A DNA stretch of 15,989 nucleotides from an uncultured Bacilli bacterium (GCA_947588665.1 CANPYU010000009.1:1-15989), one strand, 5' to 3'; positions 6,894 through 14,159 are shown, numbered from the stretch's first letter. Made by a program: numbers and translations. Notes: generated by a model from the sequence alone, not told the origin.

Positions 6894-8638
6894 TATTTAC
6901 CTCCTCGAGCATTATTAACTGGTATTACTTGCACTACTTTAAGTTTTTTTGGCTCATCTTGAAACAATACTTCCTCTTGAGGCTCTTCTACTTCTTTTAT
7001 TAAATCATCTTTAATATTATTTAATTCTGTATCTTGTATTTTATTATCTTCTATAACTTTATTATTTTCACTTAATAAATCATCAATATTTAAATTTTTA
7101 TTTTTTTCTTCTCTTGAAATACTAGGTGCCTTAACACTTTCTACTTCTGGATTAATAGATGCTAAATACATATCTATCTCATCATATATTTCATCTGGTG
7201 TTTTATCAAATTTCTGTCTATTTTTAATAGCTCTTATATCATCATTAATTTGTTTTAATTTTTCTTTATCCTCTTCTTCTTCAATTAAATCTTTTGTCTT
7301 TAAATCATATAATGATACTCTACTTAAATTCATAGCTTCTTTATTAAATTTATTATTCTCATCCTGTAAACTATTAATTAATTCATTTATTTTATTTGTA
7401 TCATCTATTTTTAAAACTAAATTATTCTTATAAGCATTCAAAATCTCATTTAAAACATTCTTCTCTTTATCTTTTTTAGTTATTGCACTTTCTAAAGCTG
7501 TCCTTTGTTTTTGAGGTTTACTCTTATCTTCTAGCATACTACGATATGAATGAATAGTTTTTTCTAATTTTAAAATATTACCCTCTAACTCATCTATTAT
7601 AGGTCCCAAAGTAGAACTTACAAATTGATCTATATTATTAATTTCATTTTGATAATCATTTATTGCTTTATTATTATTTTCTATTGCTAATTTTATATAA
7701 TCTAATCTTTTATTAACTGTATCATTATCTACATCTTGATAAGTTTTATTATCAATCAAAGTTGATAATTCCATTCTTAAACTTTCTTTTTTATCAAGCT
7801 CTTCATCTAAAGTACTAACATTATTAATATCCATATAAGGTTTAGCTTTAACAATAGTAACTAACTCTCTAATTTTACTTAAAGCATCTATAATATTATT
7901 ATTTAATATAAATTCTTTCGCATCTGTCCCAATCATATTTGCATCTGTAAGTAACTCTATCTTTCTTTTCTCTAAAGCTTCTAACTCTTGATTAAGAATT
8001 TTTAATTTTTCTTCATCTTGTTGTCTTAAATCATCATCAATATATGCATTAGGATTTTTTAAATTATCTTCTATATCATTTAATCTATTTTTTTCTGTAT
8101 TCAATTTTTCATTTAATTCATTATAAGCCTGATTATTAAGTTCCAACTCTTTTAAAACATTATTATATTGTTTATTCTTATTTTCTAGTTCTTCTTTTAA
8201 TTCTTTAACACTATTTTGTTCTTTATTTAAAAGTTCTACATAATAAGTATTATGACTACTTTGTTTTGCTTTTTCTTCTAAGGTAACTACATAACTTTCA
8301 TTTTTCTTTAATCTGCCCTTTAATGCTTCAATATCATCATATATACTTTTCTCAGTATTTTTAACTTCATCTATTTCTTTTTTTATATCTTTAATTTTTC
8401 TATTTAGTCTATTAATTTTATTTTTTAAACTAATCTCAATATTTTTATCTACAAGCTCATTAGACGCATTAAAATAACGAGAATCTGTAATTAAACTCTT
8501 AAAATCATCAATTTCATTTTTTTTATTATTAATATTTCTATTTAAAGCAATCAACTCTGTATTTATATCATCTATATTAAAAGGCGAATCTGCCATTTTT
8601 ATAAGGGTGTCAATATTATCAAAAACTTCTGAATGCAT
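6893..8638 (-). CDS. Long coiled-coil protein of unknown function
   Basis: A 581-residue protein with no signal peptide or membrane segment, extremely rich in Asn, Lys, Glu, Asp, Leu and Ile. Most of it, about residues 25-490, reads as heptad-like coiled coil with breaks, resembling the arms of SMC/Rad50-type proteins but without any Walker A or B motif, so it is not an SMC ATPase. A less ordered acidic stretch (~500-560) leads to a basic, hydrophobic tail (KKLKVVQVIPVNNARGGK). The ribosome site AGGTGG lies 6 nt before the ATG. It is coupled to the DUF1292-like gene and stands upstream of cdaA-cdaR. A structural, scaffold or cell-division role is possible but there is no direct evidence. Confidence 0.8.
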   Translation of the reverse strand: MHSEVFDNIDTLIKMADSPFNIDDINTELIALNRNINNKKNEIDDFKSLITDSRYFNASNELVDKNIEISLKNKINRLNRKIKDIKKEIDEVKNTEKSIYDDIEALKGRLKKNESYVVTLEEKAKQSSHNTYYVELLNKEQNSVKELKEELENKNKQYNNVLKELELNNQAYNELNEKLNTEKNRLNDIEDNLKNPNAYIDDDLRQQDEEKLKILNQELEALEKRKIELLTDANMIGTDAKEFILNNNIIDALSKIRELVTIVKAKPYMDINNVSTLDEELDKKESLRMELSTLIDNKTYQDVDNDTVNKRLDYIKLAIENNNKAINDYQNEINNIDQFVSSTLGPIIDELEGNILKLEKTIHSYRSMLEDKSKPQKQRTALESAITKKDKEKNVLNEILNAYKNNLVLKIDDTNKINELINSLQDENNKFNKEAMNLSRVSLYDLKTKDLIEEEEDKEKLKQINDDIRAIKNRQKFDKTPDEIYDEIDMYLASINPEVESVKAPSISREEKNKNLNIDDLLSENNKVIEDNKIQDTELNNIKDDLIKEVEEPQEEVLFQDEPKKLKVVQVIPVNNARGGK

Positions 8639-8671
8639 AACTAGCCACCTAACCTTTTCTATTCTAATATA

Positions 8672-8700
8672 ATACTATCACATCTAAAACTTTTTTGCAA
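8672..8700 (-). promoter_or_regulatory. Weak sigma-A-like promoter for the coiled-coil gene
   Basis: On the minus strand TTGCAA (8700-8695) and TAGTAT (8677-8672) are separated by 17 nt, about 33 nt before the ATG. Each box matches 4 of 6 consensus bases, and the AT-rich context makes chance matches likely. Confidence 0.35.
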
Positions 8701-8712
8701 CTTTAAAAACAT

Positions 8713-8736
8713 GAAAAAAGTAGTATTTCTACTACT
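8713..8736 (-). terminator. Rho-independent terminator of the cotJ operon
   Basis: On the minus strand AGTAGTA (8736-8730), GAAA loop, TACTACT (8725-8719), then TTTTTT. A perfect 7-bp stem with a stable tetraloop and a U-tract, starting 5 nt after the CotJC stop codon. Confidence 0.85.
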
Positions 8737-8741
8737 AAATT

Positions 8742-9302
8742 TTATTCATAACCTTTTTTCTTATAATATTCATATAACTCATGAAAGCGATTAAAATGTA
8801 CCACTTCTCTTTGACGTAAAAATAACAATACTCTTATTACATCTTCATCTTGAGTTAGATTTATTAAATTTTCATAAACTGCTCTTGCTTTTTGTTCTGC
8901 TGCCATATCTTCCATAATATCGGCAATCGGATCTCCTGTTACAGCAAAATAACTAACTGTAAATGGTACTCCATTAGCATCCGTTGGATATGTTCCTTTT
9001 CCATGTTCTGTATAATATCCTCCAAGTCCTGCTTCTTCAAGTTCTTTAACTGTTGCGTCTTTAGTCAATTGATGAACCATAGTTGCAATCATCTCACAAT
9101 GACCTAATTCTTCCGTTGCTATATCATTAAGTAAAGCTTTTCCATAATCATCTGGCATATTAAACTTTTGGGAAAAATAACGTAATGCGGCTGCAAGTTC
9201 CCCATTAGCTCCCCCAAATTGAGAAATTAAATATTTAGCCATTTTTAAATCTTTTTTTCTAATATCTATAGGAAAGTTCGTGTGTTTCACATATTTAAAC
9301 AT
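8742..9302 (-). CDS. cotJC: CotJC, manganese-catalase-like spore coat protein
   Basis: A 186-residue ferritin-like four-helix protein of the CotJC/manganese catalase family. The dimetal ligands are all visible (numbered from the ATG at 9302): E35 in GANGELAAALRY, E65 and H68 in TEELGHCEM, E136 in AAEQKAR and H169 in EVVHF. Catalase activity is plausible but CotJC is mainly known as an inner spore-coat component. The start MFKYVKH at 9302 is preferred over the upstream in-frame ATG at 9323, because GGGAGG sits 8 nt before it. The gene overlaps the 3' end of the CotJA/B gene by 8 nt. A GAAA-loop terminator follows. It implies a spore-forming organism or recent spore-forming ancestry. Confidence 0.94.
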   Translation of the reverse strand: MFKYVKHTNFPIDIRKKDLKMAKYLISQFGGANGELAAALRYFSQKFNMPDDYGKALLNDIATEELGHCEMIATMVHQLTKDATVKELEEAGLGGYYTEHGKGTYPTDANGVPFTVSYFAVTGDPIADIMEDMAAEQKARAVYENLINLTQDEDVIRVLLFLRQREVVHFNRFHELYEYYKKKGYE

Positions 9303-9729
9303 ACATACTACCTCCCATTTCATCCCAAGGCCATGGTGAATCTATCCAATTATACTTAGAACCAACTGTTTTATCTAAAGTAAGTGGACCATAATTTTTA
9401 GTATATTCTTTTACTAAAACTTTTTTATCTTGAATATATTTCTTAAATAAATCAAAAGCTTCTTTATTATCAGGATGTAAATCTAAATATAAATTTAAAT
9501 CATTTATCGCAAAACTAAGAGCCATTATTTTATATAACATTTTTTCTTTTTCATTTTTAGGATTTAATTTATAATAAGTTAAATTCTTATATGGTTTATA
9601 TTCATTTCTAAACATATTACCTCTTAAGAATCCTTCCATTGGTTCTAATATATTCGTATCACGATTAAACTTTAAATCTGGTATAAATAAGGACATATTA
9701 ACATCAAAATTATTATCTTCAAATAACAC
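9295..9729 (-). CDS. cotJB: CotJB spore coat protein with an N-terminal CotJA-like segment
   Basis: A 144-residue protein. Residues ~60-136 match CotJB: LYKIMALSFAINDLNLYLDLHP, then EYTKNYGPLT, then the signature SPWPWD. Residues ~14-48 (EPMEGFLRGNMFRNEYKPYKNL) resemble the short CotJA protein (pattern AL..GT.FPEL..PY), suggesting that cotJA and cotJB are fused in one frame. Separate CotJA and CotJB are usual in Bacillus and Clostridium. The start codon is GTG with AGGAGG at 9739-9744, 9 nt upstream. It is followed by overlapping cotJC. In Bacillus the cotJ operon is transcribed in the mother cell by sigma-E, and the proteins enter the spore coat. Confidence 0.85.
   Translation of the reverse strand: MLFEDNNFDVNMSLFIPDLKFNRDTNILEPMEGFLRGNMFRNEYKPYKNLTYYKLNPKNEKEKMLYKIMALSFAINDLNLYLDLHPDNKEAFDLFKKYIQDKKVLVKEYTKNYGPLTLDKTVGSKYNWIDSPWPWDEMGGSMYV
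9311..9316 (-). promoter_or_regulatory. Ribosome binding site fixing the CotJC start
   Basis: GGGAGG on the minus strand, 8 nt before the ATG at 9302 and inside the end of the CotJB reading frame. It decides for the shorter CotJC start and implies translation coupled to CotJB. Confidence 0.8.
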
Positions 9730-9748
9730 TTCTAATTACCTCCTGCTT

Positions 9749-9775
9749 TATAATATGTCAGAACAAAATAATGGT
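9749..9775 (-). promoter_or_regulatory. Candidate sporulation (sigma-E/sigma-K type) promoter for the cotJ operon
   Basis: On the minus strand CATATTATA (9757-9749) fits CATANNNTA and is close to the sigma-E -10. An AC (9775-9774) lies 16 nt upstream, as in the sigma-K pattern. No convincing sigma-A -35 is present. The predicted start site would fall close to the AGGAGG site, giving a very short leader, so the match may be fortuitous. Confidence 0.35.
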
Positions 9776-9789
9776 ATAGACAATTACCC

Positions 9790-9825
9790 AAAAAAAGAAA
9801 GACTATCTTTTTTTATTAGTCTTTC
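9790..9825 (-). terminator. Terminator overlapping the end of the basic membrane protein gene
   Basis: On the minus strand GAAAGACTA (9825-9817), an 11-nt loop and TAGTCTTTC (9805-9797), then TTTTTT. A perfect 9-bp stem. The TAG stop codon of the gene (9805-9803) forms the first bases of the 3' arm, so the terminator lies partly within the coding sequence. Confidence 0.85.
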
Positions 9826-10378
9826 CTTTATTTTTACTCTTTTTTCTATTTTTATTAGTATTAGCTTTAGAATTATTCTTAGTAGTTTTCTTTTTATTCT
9901 TATTACCCTTACTATTATTATTTTTACTATTACTCTTATTATTACTACTTTTTTTATTATTCTGTTTATTAACTTTTTTTATAGCATTACTATTTTTAGT
10001 CTTTTCTTTATTAATATTCTCTTTAACATCTGTCTTTTTAACTTCTTTCATAAATAACTTTTGAATTACTGGATTATCTTGTAATTTTATTTCTTTTTTA
10101 GGTTTTTCTTTAACTTTCTTAATATTTGGTTTCTTTTCTACTTTAGGTTTCTTAATATTATTCTTATTTTCTAACTCATCTTTTAATTCTTCCCTACTAT
10201 CTTGTTCTTTATTATCTAATAGAAAAACTTCTTCTTTAGTTGTTACTTTCTTTTTACTATTTAAAAAGATTTTATGGATTTTTAAAATAACTAAAGTTAA
10301 AATTAAACAACCTAAAGTAATAAAATAAGCACTAATAAGCGCGATAAAAAATATATCAATAGTATCAAATTTACCCAT
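9803..10378 (-). CDS. Single-pass membrane protein with a very basic cytoplasmic-type tail, unknown function
   Basis: A 191-residue protein. A hydrophobic segment at about residues 9-35 (FFIALISAYFITLGCLILTLVILKI) is followed by a short acidic stretch (~50-75) and then ~115 residues made almost only of Lys, Asn, Ser, Thr and Val. The lysine-rich tail is low complexity and probably disordered; it could bind nucleic acid or anionic cell-wall polymers. No family is recognised. GGAAG lies 7 nt before the ATG. It is the third gene of the operon after the LtaS-type synthase and the 214-residue protein, 16 nt apart. That neighbourhood suggests, but does not show, a role in the cell envelope. Confidence 0.75.
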   Translation of the reverse strand: MGKFDTIDIFFIALISAYFITLGCLILTLVILKIHKIFLNSKKKVTTKEEVFLLDNKEQDSREELKDELENKNNIKKPKVEKKPNIKKVKEKPKKEIKLQDNPVIQKLFMKEVKKTDVKENINKEKTKNSNAIKKVNKQNNKKSSNNKSNSKNNNSKGNKNKKKTTKNNSKANTNKNRKKSKNKGKTNKKR

Positions 10379-10394
10379 AAAATCACTTCCTTAA

Positions 10395-11039
10395 TTAATT
10401 ATCTTCTAAAATACTAGGATTATATGAAACAACCTCTAATTTATTATTATTTTTAATAAATAATAATGTTCCTTCTTTATCATAACCTAAATCTTTATCA
10501 TAAGTATATTTCATAGTTACTTTATATGCTTGTTCTTCTTTTTCATTTAAAGTAAATACTGTTTCTTCTATTTTTAATATTTCTACATTCGTTATTTCTG
10601 GTAATACTTGTTTACGATCATTATATGTATTATCCACAATATCATTATAAATTGTATCCATTGCTTTTTGTTTAAATTCTTCTTTTTTATCATCTAAAAC
10701 ATATTCCAAACTACCAACATCATATTTATTAATTTTATTATTTAAAGTATAAAAATCAATAACAAATAATTTAGCTAAAACCTGAGCATACTCTTCATAA
10801 TCAATTTCTTCTTTTTCTAATATTTCCTTCAAATTCTGAAATTCATCCCGCATATATCTCGAATCTCTATTATCTAAAGTATATCCATATTCTTTAATAT
10901 CTACTTCAACACTAGTAACATTTTTAATTCTATTATCTTCTTCATTATTACTCACAAATAATTTAGATAACCCTAATAATATTGCTAATAACAATAAAAT
11001 TACAATTATGACTAATCCTATTTTATATTTTTTTCTCAT
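10395..11039 (-). CDS. Single-pass membrane-anchored extracytoplasmic protein, unknown function
   Basis: A 214-residue protein with a basic start (MRKKYK), a strongly hydrophobic segment at about 8-27 (IGLVIIVILLLLAILLGLSKLF) and a soluble C-terminal domain of ~185 residues rich in Asp, Glu and Lys. By the positive-inside rule the domain lies outside the cell. A helical part (~60-140) is followed by beta strands ending KYTYDKDLGYDKEGTLLFI. This layout recalls small NTF2- or conserved-lipoprotein-like domains, but no family is recognised and there is no lipobox. It starts one base after the stop of the LtaS-type gene, so the two are almost certainly co-translated and may work together at the membrane. 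Confidence 0.8.
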   Translation of the reverse strand: MRKKYKIGLVIIVILLLLAILLGLSKLFVSNNEEDNRIKNVTSVEVDIKEYGYTLDNRDSRYMRDEFQNLKEILEKEEIDYEEYAQVLAKLFVIDFYTLNNKINKYDVGSLEYVLDDKKEEFKQKAMDTIYNDIVDNTYNDRKQVLPEITNVEILKIEETVFTLNEKEEQAYKVTMKYTYDKDLGYDKEGTLLFIKNNNKLEVVSYNPSILEDN

Positions 11040-11040
11040 A

Positions 11041-13128
11041 CTAAGCCCCTTTTTCTTTTATACTTTTTACTTTATCTCCTTCTAACTTAATTAAATCATG
11101 TACAATCATTGCATTAGATGTATCTAATATATCTTCTGTTTTTTTAATTAAATTAGTAATGTAATCACTTGTTAGTTCTGCCCCCTCTTTAATAATCTTA
11201 GATTGTCCCTTTGAATTATTATAATATATTAAATTAGTTACAAAGTTCCCATTTGGAAATACTACAAAATTATCATTTTTAATATTAAATATATCATGCC
11301 CAAAAGCAAAATCATTATGAACTCCGAGCATATTTCCTAAAGTTGGCATAACATCATACATTCCCATTACATAATCTACTTCTCCATTTAATTTATTCCT
11401 TAATTTTGAATTTTTTGTCCATATAATTAAAGGAGTTTTCTTATTAAGTTCATGATCATAATAATCATAATCTATATAAGTAGGATCATCTTCACTTTTT
11501 AATTCTCCTGTTTTATAATCATAATTATATAAATAATTTTTTTCTTTTCTTGATAATTTAGCATCATGATCACCATATAACACAAATACTGTTTTATTAA
11601 AATAATCAGATTCTTTTACATATTCAAAAAACTCCCCTAATGCTGCATCGGCATAATGAGCACTAGTAATATAATTTCCCGCCGCTCTTTTATAAGCTTC
11701 TTTACTATTTTTCAAATAATCTGTCGTTACTTCTCTACAAACATTCTCTTCATCACAATCTTGATAAGTAGTCGATAAATCATACTCACCATATTTAGTT
11801 AATGCCGTAAAAGGTGAATGATTAGATAATGTTATAATTGTACCCATATAATTCTTATGATCTTCTTCTATTCCCTCCAATATTGGCATTGCTTCCTTAA
11901 AAAATAATTTATCACTTATTCCAAGTGTTATATAATCCATATTATTTGGATCATCTTTATCTTTATTATAATCAAAATAACTTTCAAAATACATATCATC
12001 ATAACCTAATTTAGGATGCATTTTTTTTCTATTCCACATTGATTCATAATTACCATGCATACTAAAAGTATAATATCCTTTTTCTTTTAAAAGTTTAGGA
12101 AGTGTAATATACTCACGATCATAATATGTTGTAAATACTGCCCCACTTTGGGCTGGCATCATACTAGTAAGTAAAGTGAATTCTGTATCACTTGAAGTAC
12201 CAATACTTATCTGTGGAAAGAAATTAGAAAAAAACATTCCCTCCCGTGCTAATTTATTAATATTAGGCACAGCTTCTACCCCATTAAACTCTAAATCCAT
12301 TAAATATGTTTCCATGCCTTCCATATGAATAAATATAACATTATAACCATTTAAAATATTTGTATATTTATTATTTCCCTTATATTTATCTACATCTTCA
12401 CTTGTAAAATATTGAGTAAATTTCTTTACTGACTTCTCATATCCAAATAAACTATTAAATTTAGGTGTTAAAGTTTGAATAACATCATTACATTGATAAA
12501 GAACAAGTCCAAATCTTTCAACTACCATACTTCTATTCCATTGTTTAGCAAGCCTTGAATAATCTGCTCCTTCTGCGGTTACAAATGTATAAGCAAGAAA
12601 TATACAGCCAACTAATAAAGTCGCACACCACATTTTTTTCCCTTTTTCCACAAAACTAATAAAATTATAATAAGTTGTCCGAAGTAATTTCTTATGAATA
12701 AAATAAAATAAAAAAGGAAATAAAATATAAATTAAATCAACAATTTTAAGTTTTTCATAAATTGAACCCATAACAGTCTCTGTCTGACCCGCGGTTGATA
12801 ACTCTCCTAAAGAAGCAAAAGAAAAATAAAATGTATAATATATAGAATTTATAACTTCCATTACTGTAAATACTATAATTAAAATTAAAAAATATCTATA
12901 TTGCTTTTTTGGTTTAACTAAATAGCCAAAAGAACCAATAATAACCACTAAAGCTAAATCAGAGATAAACGTTTCAAAACTACTCATATTTCCAATTGTA
13001 AAATGTCTTATTAATAATAATCCTATCATGGCAATTACAACATAAGAAATAAATAATCTATTAGTAGCTATATATTCCACAATACTTTTTCGTATTTTTC
13101 GTAGATTTAATTTAATTTTTTCTTTCAT
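11041..13128 (-). CDS. ltaS: LtaS-type lipoteichoic acid synthase / sulfatase-family phosphoglycerol transferase
   Basis: A 695-residue protein with about five N-terminal membrane segments (~25-43, 57-72, 79-104, 130-145, 168-185) and a large extracellular sulfatase-fold domain (~255-640). LtaS moves glycerol phosphate from phosphatidylglycerol onto the growing lipoteichoic acid chain. The expected residues are visible: E270 in HMEGME, nucleophile T311 in SIGTSSDTEF, H358 in MHGN, W365 and R367 in MWNRK, H437 in LSNHSPF, and D520/H521 in YGDHDA. The ATG at 13128 with AGAAGG upstream is preferred to the TTG at 13134, which would sit on the ribosome site. It heads a three-gene operon with a good promoter at 13150-13178. 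It could also be a paralogue acting on another anionic polymer. Confidence 0.92.
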   Translation of the reverse strand: MKEKIKLNLRKIRKSIVEYIATNRLFISYVVIAMIGLLLIRHFTIGNMSSFETFISDLALVVIIGSFGYLVKPKKQYRYFLILIIVFTVMEVINSIYYTFYFSFASLGELSTAGQTETVMGSIYEKLKIVDLIYILFPFLFYFIHKKLLRTTYYNFISFVEKGKKMWCATLLVGCIFLAYTFVTAEGADYSRLAKQWNRSMVVERFGLVLYQCNDVIQTLTPKFNSLFGYEKSVKKFTQYFTSEDVDKYKGNNKYTNILNGYNVIFIHMEGMETYLMDLEFNGVEAVPNINKLAREGMFFSNFFPQISIGTSSDTEFTLLTSMMPAQSGAVFTTYYDREYITLPKLLKEKGYYTFSMHGNYESMWNRKKMHPKLGYDDMYFESYFDYNKDKDDPNNMDYITLGISDKLFFKEAMPILEGIEEDHKNYMGTIITLSNHSPFTALTKYGEYDLSTTYQDCDEENVCREVTTDYLKNSKEAYKRAAGNYITSAHYADAALGEFFEYVKESDYFNKTVFVLYGDHDAKLSRKEKNYLYNYDYKTGELKSEDDPTYIDYDYYDHELNKKTPLIIWTKNSKLRNKLNGEVDYVMGMYDVMPTLGNMLGVHNDFAFGHDIFNIKNDNFVVFPNGNFVTNLIYYNNSKGQSKIIKEGAELTSDYITNLIKKTEDILDTSNAMIVHDLIKLEGDKVKSIKEKGA

Positions 13129-13149
13129 AATCAACCTTCTTACAAAACA

Positions 13150-13178
13150 ATTATATACTATAAATAAGAATTTTGCAA
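13150..13178 (-). promoter_or_regulatory. Sigma-A promoter of the ltaS operon
   Basis: On the minus strand TTGCAA (13178-13173), 17-nt spacer, perfect TATAAT (13155-13150), about 22 nt before the ATG. It diverges from the tRNA-Gly promoter, whose -35 begins 8 bp away. Confidence 0.8.
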
Positions 13179-13185
13179 TTTTTAC

Positions 13186-13214
13186 TTGATTTTTTTTTCA
13201 TATTTTGGTAATAT
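13186..13214 (+). promoter_or_regulatory. Sigma-A promoter of tRNA-Gly
   Basis: TTGATT (13186-13191), 17-nt spacer, TAATAT (13209-13214) with a TGG extended -10 just before it. The expected start near 13221 gives a ~9-nt 5' leader before the tRNA. Confidence 0.75.
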
Positions 13215-13229
13215 CAATATGTATCCAAT

Positions 13230-13304
13230 GCAGGTGTAGTACAGCGGTTAGTATGCGACCTTGCCAAGGTTGAGACGGCGGTTCGATTCCGCTCACTTGC
13301 TCCA
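13230..13304 (+). tRNA. tRNA-Gly (anticodon GCC)
   Basis: A full cloverleaf. Acceptor arm GCAGGTG pairs with CACTTGC, including one G-T. The D arm is GTAC/GTAT, the anticodon arm is CGACC-TTGCCAA-GGTTG with anticodon GCC, and the T arm contains TTCGATT. The CCA end is encoded (13302-13304). GCC reads GGC and GGT glycine codons. It is a stand-alone gene with its own promoter and terminator. Confidence 0.96.
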
Positions 13305-13314
13305 GTGACGAGTC

Positions 13315-13333
13315 TGTTCGAACTTTTCGAACA
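13315..13333 (+). repeat. Perfect inverted repeat after tRNA-Gly
   Basis: TGTTCGAA, CTT, TTCGAACA: an 8-bp perfect stem with a 3-nt loop, 10 nt after the CCA. It lies in the tRNA precursor trailer before the terminator and could position 3' processing. No T-run follows, so it is not the terminator itself. Confidence 0.6.
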
Positions 13334-13345
13334 TTTAAATATATT

Positions 13346-13371
13346 TCATCTCTATCTTGAGATGATTTTTT
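13346..13371 (+). terminator. Rho-independent terminator of tRNA-Gly
   Basis: TCATCTC (13346-13352), loop TATCTT, GAGATGA (13359-13365), then TTTTTT. A perfect 7-bp stem with a U-tract. Confidence 0.88.
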
Positions 13372-13421
13372 ATTATAACAAAAATGCTAATACAATCCAT
13401 TTTTTAATATCTTCTCCATTA

Positions 13422-13549
13422 TTAACTGAATAATTTAAGTTTATCATTTTTTTGCTTTATATTGTTAGAAGAATATTGATTATCTTTTATATAATAAGTT
13501 ATAACTCCGGTAACATAATTCTTTTAAAAGGGCTATTATATTCTATCAT
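13422..13549 (-). pseudogene. Possible small frameshifted gene, unknown product
   Basis: An ATG at 13549 with AGGAG 9 nt upstream opens a frame (MIEYNSPFKR...) that stops after 16 codons. Shifting by one base at the A-run near 13524-13528 continues as KNYVTGVITYYIKDNQYSS... to a stop at 13422, about 42 residues in all. A good ribosome site without a full frame suggests a decayed gene or a sequencing slip. It is not recognised, and chance cannot be excluded in DNA this AT-rich. Apart from this, 13372-13637 shows nothing convincing. Confidence 0.25.
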
Positions 13550-13637
13550 TAATATCAACTCCTATATATATTTTTAACATAAAACTTTATTTATAATAGT
13601 TAAATTGCTTCATGTTTTAGTTTTATGATTAACTCTT

Positions 13638-13796
13638 TTATTTTCTTTTATGAATTAAAAAAAATACGACTTCTTCCACAGCAGTAATTAGTTCTTGTTC
13701 TGTTGGCATATGTAATTTATATTCCGAAGAGAATATTGTTTTATTGTCTGTAGTATGAATTTTATCAATATTTGATAATAATATTTCTTTATTCAT
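13638..13796 (-). CDS. Short ORF of 52 codons, unknown (N-terminus vaguely DUF3781-like)
   Basis: A 52-codon frame beginning MNKEILLSNIDKIHTT, with AGAGG 10 nt before the ATG, and starting 15 nt after the TfoX-like gene, so it fits as third gene of that operon. The first ~16 residues resemble the start of DUF3781 proteins (…NIDKIHTTELG…) as remembered, but the rest (…HMPTEQELITAVEEVVFF…) does not, and it is much shorter. An 8-base A-run at 13657-13664 near the 3' end is a likely site for slippage, so the frame may be truncated. Confidence 0.4.
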   Translation of the reverse strand: MNKEILLSNIDKIHTTDNKTIFSSEYKLHMPTEQELITAVEEVVFFLIHKRK

Positions 13797-13811
13797 ATAA
13801 TTTAAACCTCT

Positions 13812-14111
13812 TTACTTTTTAACTCTTAAATCTTTGCAAGTATCTAATACTATATCTCTTAATTTTTCTTTGTTATCTAAATCACGAGCTAAATACATAG
13901 GTTTAGCACCATCATAAGGAATAGATTCTCTCATATTATATTTTTTATTGCTATCTACTATTTTAAAAAGTAATCTATCATCATATATACCACCAAATAA
14001 TATTCCATTATAATAAAGTAAATACTCTCCCATCATTGATTTGCAAGTAATGGTATCTAATAAATTTAATTGTTCCAATACAAAATCTTTATACTCTTTT
14101 GTTGTAGCCAT
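13812..14111 (-). CDS. TfoX N-terminal domain protein
   Basis: A 99-residue protein that is all one TfoX_N-type domain. It shows YKDFVLEQL near the start, then ITCKSMMGEYLLYYNGILFGGIYDDRLLFKI (~21-50) and the alpha/beta tail with PYDGAKPMYLA. In gamma-proteobacteria the full-length TfoX (Sxy) regulates competence, but stand-alone N-domain proteins in Bacillota have no proven role, so that function should not be transferred. GGAGG lies 9 nt before the ATG. It follows the prolyl-tRNA deacylase gene by 48 nt and precedes a 52-codon ORF, probably as one operon from the promoter at 14689. Confidence 0.85.
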   Translation of the reverse strand: MATTKEYKDFVLEQLNLLDTITCKSMMGEYLLYYNGILFGGIYDDRLLFKIVDSNKKYNMRESIPYDGAKPMYLARDLDNKEKLRDIVLDTCKDLRVKK

Positions 14112-14159
14112 ATTATTAATCCTCCAATTCTTTCTGCAAATTACTATTTATCTATCTTT

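Noticed and set aside
6893..8638. SMC/Rad50-type ATPase
   Set aside because: Only coiled coil is present; no Walker A, signature or Walker B motif.
8892..9107. Plus-strand ORF of 71 codons
   Set aside because: Lies opposite cotJC, whose dimetal ligands are fully conserved.
9755..10057. Plus-strand ORF of 100 codons, Ile/Phe-rich
   Set aside because: Antisense of the lysine-rich tail; low complexity and runs through the terminator hairpin at 9797-9825.
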